DNA from: Gracilinema caldarium | GTDB lineage: Bacteria; Spirochaetota; Spirochaetia; Treponematales; Breznakiellaceae | DNA length: 64,000 nucleotides | NCBI RefSeq assembly: GCF_029265695.1 | Contig: NZ_JAJUHW010000007.1 | Span: 24,913 to 88,912 of the forward strand | Reading direction: 5' to 3' | In this document: piece by piece, positions 41,412 through 50,586 of the stretch | How positions within the stretch are numbered: position 1 is the stretch's first letter | How the letters are laid out: each line of letters opens with the position of its first letter | The notes under the pieces: model-generated | Databases searched by the model: none | The model's input: only the letters and a program-made list of their open reading frames with translations | What the model was told of the DNA's origin: nothing | Made by a program: the position numbers and the translations under genes

Positions 41412-43037
41412 CTATTTTGCCTTTTTAAGTTCTTCTAATTTGGCCCTGCGTTCATCAATAATTGCCTGGCCTCCTGAACTGAGGTAATCTTTCAGTCCCG
41501 CATCAAAGACCTTGTCAAAGTCACTTGGTTTAGCCACCACCGATTTTACGAGCAGCGTATTCCGTTTTTCTGACAGAGCAGGACCCATTCCCTGTTCCGC
41601 CTTGATTTCCCCCAGCTTAAAGGGAGGCACAATCCGCACATCCACTGACTGTGTCTTATAGGACCGCTCAATATACCGGGGATCAACACCGCCGTAGCCA
41701 AGGGCCAATGAGCGGGATTTAAGCACCGGATCTCCTAGATCAAGACCATTCAGGGTAATAGTATAGTCAATGTTGTACAGGGAGTTAATTCGCTTGTCCC
41801 CTTCCACGGGTTTCATTTTTACCGCACCGTCTGGCAACACATCATGATGGACGCCAGGTTCGCCGGTGGCGAGGAACTTGCGATTTTCCAGCTTGCTGAT
41901 CCAGTTAAGATACAAGAGGGACGCCAGGGGTTCCTTGTTGGTGGCGGGGAAGAATACCTTGCGGTCCACTGCAGGGGAAAAATATTTGCGGTATTTTCCC
42001 GCATTGTTCTTAAAGGTATCCACCGCGATAAAGGCTGCTTCGGGACCTACCAATTTTTGCAGGTTTCCATGGATTCCCTTTTCTCCATCTCGGTAAGGAT
42101 AGTCCCAGTTTTGGATAAAGGCACCTACATAACCTGATTTAATAAGATTATCTCCAGCGGGGTCTCCGACTGGATAAAGGGCAAAATCCTTCCAGACAAG
42201 ACCTTCGTTATACCATTTGTTTACAACCCGGACCGCATCCTTGTACTTTGGCCACAGGAGATGCCGGTCGTCAAAACCATAGATATAAAGCTCTTCATCG
42301 CTTGTTTTATCGGGAATGAAAGAATCAGATAGATTCATGATATACCAGCCCACATCGACGGTTAGGAAGAAGGGGATCATCTTGTCCTTATCTTTCCCAA
42401 GAAGCTTTTCCGCATTGTCCCTGAACGCCCGTATGGTCTTTTCAAATTCTGCAAGAGTTTTTGGTTCAGGAAGATTAAGCTTTTTAAGCCAGTCTTCGCG
42501 AATAAAGGTAATAGTCCTTGTGTTTGGTTTCCTGATAGCTTCGATTGCCCAAAGCTGTTTTGTTTTGGGATCCTGATCATAGTAAATATTCGCATCCCCA
42601 AGGAGGTTCCATAGATCCTTAAGATAAGGCTTATACTGCTCCAGGTACGGGTTCAGATCCAAAACTCCGCCCATATTCGCATAGGTTTGTATGGTGGGAT
42701 AATCGTAGGTTACGCAAATATTAGGAGCTTCCCCCGCAGCAAGCAGGTTGTTCAATGCTTGGACTTCGGTCCAACGGGGAACCGGTTTAAATACCACATT
42801 CACATTGTGGTCCCTGAGCATTCCTTCCTTGATAAAACGGGCAAAAAAGTTGTCCTCTGGAGGTGTACCGGTACCCCGATCATACACTTCCACCGTAATA
42901 GTCTTTGTCTCAGTGAATCTGCCATTCACCAATTCAGCAGATTTTCCTGTAGACTTGCCTTTGTCTGATTGCCCTTCTGCCACAAGCAGTGTGGCCACAG
43001 AGAGCAAGCAGAGCATTGCTACTAGAGCTTTTTTCAT
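41412..43037 (-). CDS. Oligosaccharide-binding protein of ABC importer (LplA-like)
   Basis: This 541-residue protein has a signal peptide (MKKALVAMLCLLSVATLLVA). It is long for a binding protein, as in the LplA/YtcQ group of CUT1 importers. RGTGTPPEDNFFARFIKEGML follows early, with PNICVTYDYPTIQTYANMGG near residue 105 and TRTITFIREDWLKKLNLPEP further on. It should capture aldouronic acids or xylo-oligosaccharides. AAGGAGG precedes its ATG. Hairpins on both sides (43059-43081 and 41365-41387) could raise its mRNA level relative to the permeases. Confidence 0.85.
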   Translation of the reverse strand: MKKALVAMLCLLSVATLLVAEGQSDKGKSTGKSAELVNGRFTETKTITVEVYDRGTGTPPEDNFFARFIKEGMLRDHNVNVVFKPVPRWTEVQALNNLLAAGEAPNICVTYDYPTIQTYANMGGVLDLNPYLEQYKPYLKDLWNLLGDANIYYDQDPKTKQLWAIEAIRKPNTRTITFIREDWLKKLNLPEPKTLAEFEKTIRAFRDNAEKLLGKDKDKMIPFFLTVDVGWYIMNLSDSFIPDKTSDEELYIYGFDDRHLLWPKYKDAVRVVNKWYNEGLVWKDFALYPVGDPAGDNLIKSGYVGAFIQNWDYPYRDGEKGIHGNLQKLVGPEAAFIAVDTFKNNAGKYRKYFSPAVDRKVFFPATNKEPLASLLYLNWISKLENRKFLATGEPGVHHDVLPDGAVKMKPVEGDKRINSLYNIDYTITLNGLDLGDPVLKSRSLALGYGGVDPRYIERSYKTQSVDVRIVPPFKLGEIKAEQGMGPALSEKRNTLLVKSVVAKPSDFDKVFDAGLKDYLSSGGQAIIDERRAKLEELKKAK

Positions 43038-43058
43038 AGCCTATGCCTCCTTGTTATA

Positions 43059-43081
43059 CTGAGCTGCCTGTAACAGGGCAG
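43059..43081 (-). other. Hairpin before the binding-protein gene
   Basis: On the minus strand AGCTGCC pairs with GGCAGCT around a loop of about 8 bases (CTGTTACA region), upstream of AAGGAGG of the binding-protein gene. It probably marks a processing or stability point in the importer mRNA. Confidence 0.4.
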
Positions 43082-43125
43082 CTAAAATCTCTTCTTTATT
43101 GACACGTCTGTTTTACGGCAGCGGC

Positions 43126-43995
43126 CTATTCTTTTATTGCCCCCAAGGTAACCCCCTGTATGAAATATCGCTGCAGCCAGGGATAGACAAAGAGAATAGG
43201 TATGGTGGCAAACATGATTGCCGCAGCCTTTAAGGCCTCGCTTAAGCCGGGAGGGGTAAAGCCTTCGGTGGAATAGGTCTCGAGACTGGATACCGCATTA
43301 ATCAGGTTGTAGAGCAACAATTGAATAGGAAAAAACTCACGCTTATTCATAAACATGAGAGCATCGGAAAAACCATTCCAGCGCCCGACCGCATAGAACA
43401 GGGCCAGGGTGGCAATGACCGGTGTAGAGAGGGGCAGATAGATGCTGGTCAAAATCTTAAAAGGCCCTGCCCCATCAATTTCCGCTGATTCGCGCAGACT
43501 TTCAGGAATCGTGTAAAAATAATTCCGCATAAGAATCATGTTAAACACGCTCAAACAGTAGGGCACTATGAGGACCAGGGGCTTGTTCAGGAGCCCCACA
43601 TCTTTAAGGAGCAGGTACATCGGGATGGTCCCCGCGTTAAAGTACATAGTAAAGAGCATGACGGTGCTGAAGAACTTTCGTCCCTTAAGCTTATCGTATA
43701 CCAAGGGATAGGCCGCCAGGGTGGTCATAAAAAGGGATAAAAATGTCCCGCTTACAGTCAATATGGCGGTCCATAACAGCGACCAGGTGTACTTAGAATC
43801 GGATAGCACATAGCGATAGGCATCAAAAGAGAACCCCTTGGGCCAGAGAGTTACTTCATTCCGGATAAGGTGCTCAGCTGAGCTTAAAGAGCGAGCCATG
43901 AGGGTCAGCATGGGCAGAAGACAGACAAAAATGACAAAGATACAAATGATAACAAATATAACGTCCAGATAACGTGATTCCCTCGAATTAACCAT
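43126..43995 (-). CDS. ABC importer permease (LplC/YtcP-like)
   Basis: This 289-residue CUT1 permease has about six membrane spans and the EAA loop ESAEIDGAGPFKILTSIYLPLSTPVI near residue 180, which contacts the ATPase. It starts in a cytoplasmic tail and has a first span from residue 12. No ATPase gene is present here; these importers usually share an MsmK/UgpC-type ATPase coded elsewhere. It lies 9 bp after the LplB-like gene. Confidence 0.87.
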   Translation of the reverse strand: MVNSRESRYLDVIFVIICIFVIFVCLLPMLTLMARSLSSAEHLIRNEVTLWPKGFSFDAYRYVLSDSKYTWSLLWTAILTVSGTFLSLFMTTLAAYPLVYDKLKGRKFFSTVMLFTMYFNAGTIPMYLLLKDVGLLNKPLVLIVPYCLSVFNMILMRNYFYTIPESLRESAEIDGAGPFKILTSIYLPLSTPVIATLALFYAVGRWNGFSDALMFMNKREFFPIQLLLYNLINAVSSLETYSTEGFTPPGLSEALKAAAIMFATIPILFVYPWLQRYFIQGVTLGAIKE

Positions 43996-44004
43996 AGCAA
44001 TCCC

Positions 44005-44949
44005 CTAAATAATTCCCCGTTCGCCGAATTTTTTTGCTAAATAATCTGCAAAGAGCAGAAAACTGACACTGACCACGGATTGGAAAAGCCCCACCGCAGT
44101 GGTTAAAGAAAATTGCAGCCCTCGTATTCCGTAGTTGTAGATAAAAATCGACATCACATCTGAAACCTCTTTTACCAGAGGATTTCGAAGCGCATAGGGA
44201 CGGTCAAAATCACTGCCCAATATACGGCCTAAGGACAGGATAAGAAGCACCACGATGGTAGACCGGATGCCCGGAAGGGTAACGTGCCAGATTCGCCGCA
44301 GCCGATTTGCACCATCTATAGCTGCAGCCTCATAGAGCTCAGGATTAATGCTCGTAATTGCCGCGAGATAGATAATGGTATTCCAGCCAACGCTCTGCCA
44401 AATTCCCAGGGTTACATAGGTACCAACCCAATAATGACTCTGGTTCAGAAAGGGAATCGGCTGCATACCGAGTTTTTGCAGCCAGATATTCAGAAGTCCG
44501 TTGGTTGGAGCAAAGAGCTGCAATGCCATGCCGGCGATAATGACCCAGGACAGGAAGTGGGGCATATATGCCACGGTCTGGGTGAGCCGCTTAAGGCCCC
44601 GGTAGGGGAGTTCGTTCAGAATAAGGGCAAGCAGGATCGGAGCTGGAAACCCGAATATCAGATCGAGCAGATTCAGAGTTAAGGTATTTCTAAGAGCATC
44701 CAGAAAATCCTTATTTTGAAAAGCCCTAATAAAATATTCAAAACCGCCGGCTCCAGCCCAGGGCATTTCCCAGGGACTTTTAACGATACTGTAGTTTTTG
44801 AATGCTATTTGAATGTAGGTCATTGGTATATAACGAAATACCAAAAAATACAGCATCGGAAGAACGAGCATAGCATACAGTGACCAATAGCGCCGAATAT
44901 ACTTTTGGGTCATCTGTATATTGGTGGATTTATGTTGCATTCCTTTCAT
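44005..44949 (-). CDS. ABC importer permease (LplB-like)
   Basis: This 314-residue CUT1 permease has six membrane spans and the EAA loop YEAAAIDGANRLRRIWHVTLPGI near residue 215. The N-terminus (YWSLYAMLVLPMLYFLVFRYIP) is typical of LplB proteins. It is the first gene of the importer operon. The promoter's -10 box ends only about ten bases before ATG 44949 and no Shine-Dalgarno sequence is visible, so the mRNA may be leaderless. A start at ATG 44940 is a weaker option. Confidence 0.87.
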   Translation of the reverse strand: MKGMQHKSTNIQMTQKYIRRYWSLYAMLVLPMLYFLVFRYIPMTYIQIAFKNYSIVKSPWEMPWAGAGGFEYFIRAFQNKDFLDALRNTLTLNLLDLIFGFPAPILLALILNELPYRGLKRLTQTVAYMPHFLSWVIIAGMALQLFAPTNGLLNIWLQKLGMQPIPFLNQSHYWVGTYVTLGIWQSVGWNTIIYLAAITSINPELYEAAAIDGANRLRRIWHVTLPGIRSTIVVLLILSLGRILGSDFDRPYALRNPLVKEVSDVMSIFIYNYGIRGLQFSLTTAVGLFQSVVSVSFLLFADYLAKKFGERGII

Positions 44950-44951
44950 GA

Positions 44952-44986
44952 ATACTAGTATATTAGCATATATTAAAATATGTCAA
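44952..44986 (-). promoter_or_regulatory. Importer promoter with palindromic operator ATACTAGTAT
   Basis: On the minus strand TTGACA (44981-44986) and TAATAT (44960-44965, preceded by TGC as an extended -10) are 15 bases apart. The perfect 10-bp palindrome ATACTAGTAT at 44952-44961 covers the -10/start region, a good position for repression by the local GntR protein. Confidence 0.6.
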
Positions 44987-45093
44987 CAAAAATTTTATTG
45001 CGATATAGGCTTTTTCTTAATCAGCCACATTCAACCCGCTTTAAAAATAAGCGTGGAAACTTATACAAGCTTCCGTTTTTAAAAGGATGGAAA

Positions 45094-45104
45094 TATACTA
45101 GCGT
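45094..45104 (+). promoter_or_regulatory. -10 box with ATACTAG-type operator before the GH2 gene
   Basis: TATACT at 45094-45099 fits a -10 box 20 bases before the start codon and overlaps ATACTAGCGT, which matches eight of ten bases of the importer palindrome. The gene is divergent from the importer operon. Confidence 0.4.
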
Positions 45105-45118
45105 ACAAGGAATGTTTT

Positions 45119-48100
45119 ATGAACCAAAAAACATTATGGAACGATGGCTGGGAATTCGCTAAAACCCCACTTGGCTGCGATAGCTGGTTAAATCTGTCAT
45201 ATTCTCCAGTGGAAATCCCCCATGATTGGCTTATCGAGGATAGCACCAATCTCTACGAAAACAGTATTGGCTGGTATCGGAAACGCTTAATCTGCGATAA
45301 CCCTGAATCTGCTCAGTATGCCCTTTACTTTGAAGGGGTCTATATGGACAGTACCCTTTTTGTAAATGGAAAAGAAGCGGGCCAGTGGAAATACGGCTAC
45401 TCATCATTTGAACATGACCTGACCCCGTTTCTTTTAAAGGGAAAAAACGAGATCATCCTCAAGGTGGTACACCAAAGCCCAAACAGCCGCTGGTACTCTG
45501 GAGCGGGGATTTATCGTGATGTCTATATGCTAAGCCGGAGAAACCTGTATATTCCGACCAATGGCATATATATTGCGGTAAAGCTGACGGCAGATCGATG
45601 GGATGTGGAAATAGAAACAGAGCTGGCAGGATTGGGAATTGAAACAACCGGTTCCAACCGCTTTGTTATTCAACACCGGTTGTCGTTTAGGGGTATGGTG
45701 CTGGCCGAGTCAAAAGGGCTGGCTGATACCGAATCATGTAATGGGAACCCAGATTGGATCATGAAGGACCAGCAGCAACTATCAATCCAGAACCCTCTTT
45801 TATGGAGCCCAGAAACACCACACCTGTACACCCTGGAAACATCTCTTTATAGTCCCGAAGGCGAGCTCATCGAAATATACAGAAATCCGGTCGGATTTAG
45901 GACCCTAACATTCAATCCCCACCGGGGACTCCTGGTGAACGGCAGTCCCTGTAAGCTGCGAGGTACCTGCGAACACCACGACCTGGGGGCTCTGGGCGCG
46001 GCCTTTAACCGGGAAGCTCTCCGGTACCGCTTTAGTCTGCTTAAAGCTATGGGGGTGAACGCAATCAGGACCAGCCATAACATGCCCGCCCCTGAGCTTA
46101 TGGACTTGGCGGACGAAATGGGATTTTTTGTCCTGTCCGAAGCCTTTGATATGTGGGAACGTCCCAAAACCACCTATGATTATGCCCGGTTCTTTCCCCA
46201 GTGGTATAAAAAAGATGTGGCAAGCTGGATACGACGGGACAGGAATCATCCGAGCCTTTTAATGTGGAGCATCGGCAACGAAATATACGACACCCATGCG
46301 GACAAGCGGGGGGAGGAGCTTACCCGGCTGCTTTTGCAGGAAGTCCGTATAAACGACCCAAAAGGAAACGCTCCGGTAACCATTGGATCCAATTTTATGC
46401 CCTGGGAAGGGGCCCAGAGGTGCGCAGATATACTTAAGTTTGCAGGCTATAACTACGGCGAAAAATATTACGAGGAGCATCGTGCAAAGTATCCCCATTG
46501 GGTAATTTACGGCAGCGAAACCGCATCGATAGTCCAGAGCCGGGGAGTCTACCATTTTCCCTATGAGGCTACTATTCTTGCGGAAGCGGATCAGCAGTGC
46601 TCAGCCCTGGGGAACAGCCCCACAAGCTGGGGGGCCCGCTCCCACGAAGCATGTATCGCCGCCGACCGGGATACTCCATGTTCGCTTGGCATGTTCATTT
46701 GGAGTGGTTTTGACTATATCGGGGAACCTACTCCCTACCACACTAAAAACTCATACTTCGGGCAGATTGATACGGCGGGCTTTCCTAAGGATTCCTATTA
46801 CATTTATAAGGCTGCATGGACTGACTACAAAAGAGACCCCATTATTCATATTTTTCCCTACTGGGATTGGAATCCAGGACAGTTGATTGATGTACGGGTC
46901 TGTTCCAACGCACCTTTTATCACCCTCTATTGCAACGGCCGCCTTATCAGCACAAAGCATATTGACCTTAATCGGGGTTCTGACCAGACCGGAACCTGGA
47001 AAATTCCCTACGAAAAGGGGGAACTGGTTGCTCTAGCCTATGACGAAAGCGGCCGCTGTATAGCCCGAGCAAGCCGCAGATCCTTCGGAGATCCTGCACG
47101 CATCAAACTCATTCCATCAAAATCATATCTTGAAGCGGACGGACGGGACCTGGTGTTTGTAAGCATAAGCGTGGAAGACGTGGAGGGGAATCGGGTAGAA
47201 AATGCTGCAAATAGAATGGAAGTGGCCGTAGAAGGCGCAGGCAGACTCCGGGGCCTCGATAATGGCGACAGTACGGATTACGATTCCTACAAAGGAATAA
47301 GCCGCCGGCTTTTTAACGGTAAGCTCATGGCTATTGTGGGTTCTACATTTGAAACCGGGGCTGTAACCATTACAGTGCGGTCTTTAGCTCTGCCGGAAGC
47401 GAAACTGACTTTACCCGTAGAACCCTCGGCCAGAGAAGATCTCAGATGCTATAGTGTATACGCTTTTAACAGTCCAAGGCCGATCCATACAGGAAAGGCG
47501 GAGGAAGTTCCCCTCCGTAAGATTGAATTACGGCTCCTTACAGGCGCACAAGAATTGTGCCCTGAGGATAGTCCGGAAGTCCGGCTGGAAGCACTGCTCT
47601 ATCCTGCCAATGCAACCTATCGGGACATTGCATGGTCGGTAGTCACGGCATCTGGTATTGAGACCCCACTAGCATGGATTGAAACAGCAGGAACCCAGGC
47701 GGTCATTCATCCCCGGGGAGACGGCGAATTTCGTGTTCGCTGCACCAGCACTAACGGGACCGAAACGGTGCGCCTTATATCCCAGATCGAATTCACTTCC
47801 CATGGATTCGGCAAGCTTTACAAGGATCCCTACAGCTTTGTATCTGCAGGCCTGTATGATGATTCAAATGGCAACATAGGACCTGGGAATGAACAGGGTA
47901 TCGCCACAGCCCGGGACGGTACTACCATATTTGGCTTTACGGACCTGGATTTCGGCTGCCACGGGTCAGACACCATTCATCTTCCTATCTTTGCTTTAAC
48001 CGACGATACATACCATATTGAGCTTTGGCAAGGAAGGCCCGGCAATCAGGGAAGCCAGCTGCTTGATACCCTCGTATATCAGAAAAAAAGCATCTGGAAC

Positions 48101-48592
48101 GTCTATCAGGAAGAGACATACAGACTGAATACGCCCCTGCGGGGCACCCAGTCCCTGTATTTTGTAACCCGGGCAAAGCTGCACTTTAAGGGTTTCCGTT
48201 TCGAAAAACAGAACCGCACCTTTAGAAAGATATCGGCTCTGGAATACGATGATCTCTACGGAGACCAGTACCAGCTTTCAGAAGATGCCATTAGAGAAAT
48301 CGGAAACAATGTTACGGTGACCTTTAAGGACCTTGATTTTAAGGGAACCGCACCCCGTGCTGTAAAAATTTTCGGCCGTTCACTAACAGACAGGAATAGC
48401 ATTCTCATCAAGTTTAAAAACAAAGAGGCCGAACAGGTGGTCCTGGTGGATTTTGAACATTCCGAGGATGTAACCCAGAACCGCTACCCCCTGCCGGCCC
48501 TTTATAAGGATCTGCTTGCGGGGAGCCTCGCAGTATCCTTCGTGTTTCTGCCAGGCTCGGCATTTGATTTTGTTTCCTTTCAGTTTGAATAA
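45119..48592 (+). CDS. Large GH2 glycoside hydrolase
   Basis: This 1157-residue protein has the GH2 sugar-binding domain (IGWYRKRL, YALYFEGVYMDSTLFVNGK), the immunoglobulin-like domain, and a TIM barrel with RGTCEHHDLGALGAAF. The acid/base is Glu388 in WSIGNEIYD and the nucleophile is Glu467 in YGSETAS. A DUF4982-like domain, further beta domains and a C-terminal module of about 300 residues follow. No signal peptide is seen. Beta-galactosidase and beta-glucuronidase specificities are both found in this family; the locus favours a xylan side chain. AAGGAA precedes ATG 45119. The 3' end overlaps the convergent GH8 gene by 13 bp. Confidence 0.8.
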   Translation: MNQKTLWNDGWEFAKTPLGCDSWLNLSYSPVEIPHDWLIEDSTNLYENSIGWYRKRLICDNPESAQYALYFEGVYMDSTLFVNGKEAGQWKYGYSSFEHDLTPFLLKGKNEIILKVVHQSPNSRWYSGAGIYRDVYMLSRRNLYIPTNGIYIAVKLTADRWDVEIETELAGLGIETTGSNRFVIQHRLSFRGMVLAESKGLADTESCNGNPDWIMKDQQQLSIQNPLLWSPETPHLYTLETSLYSPEGELIEIYRNPVGFRTLTFNPHRGLLVNGSPCKLRGTCEHHDLGALGAAFNREALRYRFSLLKAMGVNAIRTSHNMPAPELMDLADEMGFFVLSEAFDMWERPKTTYDYARFFPQWYKKDVASWIRRDRNHPSLLMWSIGNEIYDTHADKRGEELTRLLLQEVRINDPKGNAPVTIGSNFMPWEGAQRCADILKFAGYNYGEKYYEEHRAKYPHWVIYGSETASIVQSRGVYHFPYEATILAEADQQCSALGNSPTSWGARSHEACIAADRDTPCSLGMFIWSGFDYIGEPTPYHTKNSYFGQIDTAGFPKDSYYIYKAAWTDYKRDPIIHIFPYWDWNPGQLIDVRVCSNAPFITLYCNGRLISTKHIDLNRGSDQTGTWKIPYEKGELVALAYDESGRCIARASRRSFGDPARIKLIPSKSYLEADGRDLVFVSISVEDVEGNRVENAANRMEVAVEGAGRLRGLDNGDSTDYDSYKGISRRLFNGKLMAIVGSTFETGAVTITVRSLALPEAKLTLPVEPSAREDLRCYSVYAFNSPRPIHTGKAEEVPLRKIELRLLTGAQELCPEDSPEVRLEALLYPANATYRDIAWSVVTASGIETPLAWIETAGTQAVIHPRGDGEFRVRCTSTNGTETVRLISQIEFTSHGFGKLYKDPYSFVSAGLYDDSNGNIGPGNEQGIATARDGTTIFGFTDLDFGCHGSDTIHLPIFALTDDTYHIELWQGRPGNQGSQLLDTLVYQKKSIWNVYQEETYRLNTPLRGTQSLYFVTRAKLHFKGFRFEKQNRTFRKISALEYDDLYGDQYQLSEDAIREIGNNVTVTFKDLDFKGTAPRAVKIFGRSLTDRNSILIKFKNKEAEQVVLVDFEHSEDVTQNRYPLPALYKDLLAGSLAVSFVFLPGSAFDFVSFQFE

Positions 48593-49698
48593 ATCCGGTA
48601 CCGGCCTGCTAGGGCAAGCAGGGCAAAGAAATAAAGACAATTGTCGTAGTACCGGCGGTTTCCCAGACGGAGGGGCGTCTCCCAGAAAAGCCGGACCATC
48701 TTTTCTGCCAGGGGGCCTTCGGTGGCCAGGGCTCCCATGGCATTGGTGGCGATGAGCCCCACGGGGTGCAGGGCCGGTTCAGGCCGGGCAGTCCCGTCAA
48801 TTTTGTACCAGTGGTAGTTTTCAGGCTCCTTATCCGCAAAAAAGCGATGAATCTTATCGATTATGTCCTTTTGAAAAACCTTCCTGCCGAACCAAAGGGC
48901 ATCGAGCCCCAGGTTGGCCGCCACCCGGTATGAGTCGCTGTAGAAATCCCCATGGTCGTTATAGAAATTGGGGCGTCCGTCATAATAGGAGTACTCAGGC
49001 GCAAGACCCGTTACGGGGTGGCAGGACTTGGGGAGGAACTCCCGGCTTACCGCTGCGGCCTTTTGCCAGAAGGGCCGGTCCTCCGGATAGGCCCAGCGGG
49101 CAAAGAGCTCGTAAAAATGAGGCAGATGGTAGGAAGGATCGGTAAAATCGCAGTTGGGCACAAATTTGATGAGATAGTTGGAAGGTTCCCACATGGGCCA
49201 GCCGTCCCCCTGTTCGCCCTTGTGAATGCAGCGGGCAAGAAGATCCCGGGCCTGTTTGCTGTAATTAAAGGGGGCTTCCCGGTCTCCCCAGCGGTTTGCT
49301 GCAAAGAAGAGAGCCATGGCAAAGTATTCTTCTCCGTCGGGAGCGGGGCCATTGGAATTGCGCCGTCCGTCGGGATGGCAGGACCAGGCAAAGTACCCTG
49401 CATTGGGTCCTTCGGTAAGGTACATGTAGGTCATGGTCCATTTCCAGATCCGGTCAAACACGTCCTGCCTGTCCATTTGAACCGCCATCATCATACCGTA
49501 GGACTGGCCTTCGGTCCTCACGTCCAGGTTGCCCGTATCAAGCATATAGCCCATATCGGGCCCGGATTCAAAATAGATTCGCTCGTCCGCGGGACCTTCA
49601 AAGAGGGTATGCCAGGCCTCGCTGACGCGCCGGTCTATTTCCTCCCGGCTATACCCAAGCCGTTCAAAGTAACTCTGCTGATGCACAGGCTGTTCCAT
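48580..49698 (-). CDS. GH8 reducing-end xylose-releasing exo-oligoxylanase
   Basis: This is a 372-residue protein from ATG 49698 (AAAGGAG upstream; the frame to 49749 is not supported). The (alpha/alpha)6 barrel of GH8 shows in FESGPDMGYMLDTGNLDVRTEGQ (about residues 46-68, with the proposed acid Glu67), APDGEEYFAMALFFAA near 120 and YNDHGDFYSDSYRVAAN near 250. It is closest to the Rex type, which trims xylose from the reducing end of xylo-oligosaccharides in the cytoplasm. It completes the set with GH3 and GH67. Confidence 0.85.
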   Translation of the reverse strand: MEQPVHQQSYFERLGYSREEIDRRVSEAWHTLFEGPADERIYFESGPDMGYMLDTGNLDVRTEGQSYGMMMAVQMDRQDVFDRIWKWTMTYMYLTEGPNAGYFAWSCHPDGRRNSNGPAPDGEEYFAMALFFAANRWGDREAPFNYSKQARDLLARCIHKGEQGDGWPMWEPSNYLIKFVPNCDFTDPSYHLPHFYELFARWAYPEDRPFWQKAAAVSREFLPKSCHPVTGLAPEYSYYDGRPNFYNDHGDFYSDSYRVAANLGLDALWFGRKVFQKDIIDKIHRFFADKEPENYHWYKIDGTARPEPALHPVGLIATNAMGALATEGPLAEKMVRLFWETPLRLGNRRYYDNCLYFFALLALAGRYRIYSN

Positions 49699-49838
49699 GA
49701 TGGTTGCTCCTTTCAGTTTTTTTAAGTTTCCCCGTGGACCTAGAGTCAAAAAAGACCCCAGGAGCGGTAAGAATCGGCACGGTTTTAATATCCGTCGTTC
49801 CTAAACAAAATATGAGACCGACTATTGAATGGGCTTAC

Positions 49839-50471
49839 TTATCTTACAATTTTCCACAAGCACCCCTTATTGCTTGTCGGATCTATTCCATTTCTTGCAA
49901 ACAGATCAGAAATTGTAACAAACTCATACCCTTGCATTTTTAAATTTGGAATGAGAATATCCAACGTTTCAGCAGAAGGATGTGGTTCTGGTTGTACATC
50001 GTGAAGTAGAATGATAGCACCATCTTCGATTTCAGATAATACAGTGAGAGCACGCTCTTGCGCACTTGTCCCACAACCTATCCAATCATAACACACAATA
50101 CCGCCAATAAAGGGTAATGGAATGACATCAAACATTATTTGGTTAGTTTCCAAATTGGGAGGACGGAAAAACTTTGGTTCTACACCTAATAAGTGAGTAA
50201 TAACGTCCTGAGTTTTTACATATTTTGATTTAATTTCATCAACCTGTAATGTAACAAGACTTTGATAATCCCAGCTATGATTACCTACTTCGCAACCCAT
50301 TGCGATCATTTTTTTTAAAACAGGTTCTGTCTCCTTAGTAACCTTAGAACCAACTAAAAAAAAGGTCGCCACCACTTGATATTGATCGAGTTTATTTAAA
50401 ACTCGACCAGTCAATTCGAGCTCTGGTCCATCATCAAAAGTCAATGCACATAATTTGGTCCTCAATTTCAT
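49839..50471 (-). CDS. Polysaccharide deacetylase (CE4/NodB domain), AT-rich
   Basis: This 210-residue NodB-domain protein has ALTFDDGPEL (catalytic base and metal Asp, near residue 9), GNHSWDYQSL (metal His, near 63), FFRPPNLETN (near 101) and ILLHDVQPEP (catalytic His, near 155). It removes acetyl groups from xylan, chitin or peptidoglycan. No signal peptide is visible, so it may act on imported acetylated oligosaccharides. Its base composition is markedly more AT-rich than the genes around it, which suggests recent acquisition. The start has no Shine-Dalgarno site and a -10-like GATAAT lies eight bases upstream, so it may be leaderless. Confidence 0.78.
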   Translation of the reverse strand: MKLRTKLCALTFDDGPELELTGRVLNKLDQYQVVATFFLVGSKVTKETEPVLKKMIAMGCEVGNHSWDYQSLVTLQVDEIKSKYVKTQDVITHLLGVEPKFFRPPNLETNQIMFDVIPLPFIGGIVCYDWIGCGTSAQERALTVLSEIEDGAIILLHDVQPEPHPSAETLDILIPNLKMQGYEFVTISDLFARNGIDPTSNKGCLWKIVR

Positions 50472-50586
50472 AATTGAATATTATCAATTAATAAAAAAAC
50501 AGTATAGAATACAAACAAATATTTATTATTTAAACCAAATATAATAATCATTGTTGTCATTGAATCTTACAAGGAGAGCCAGCAAA

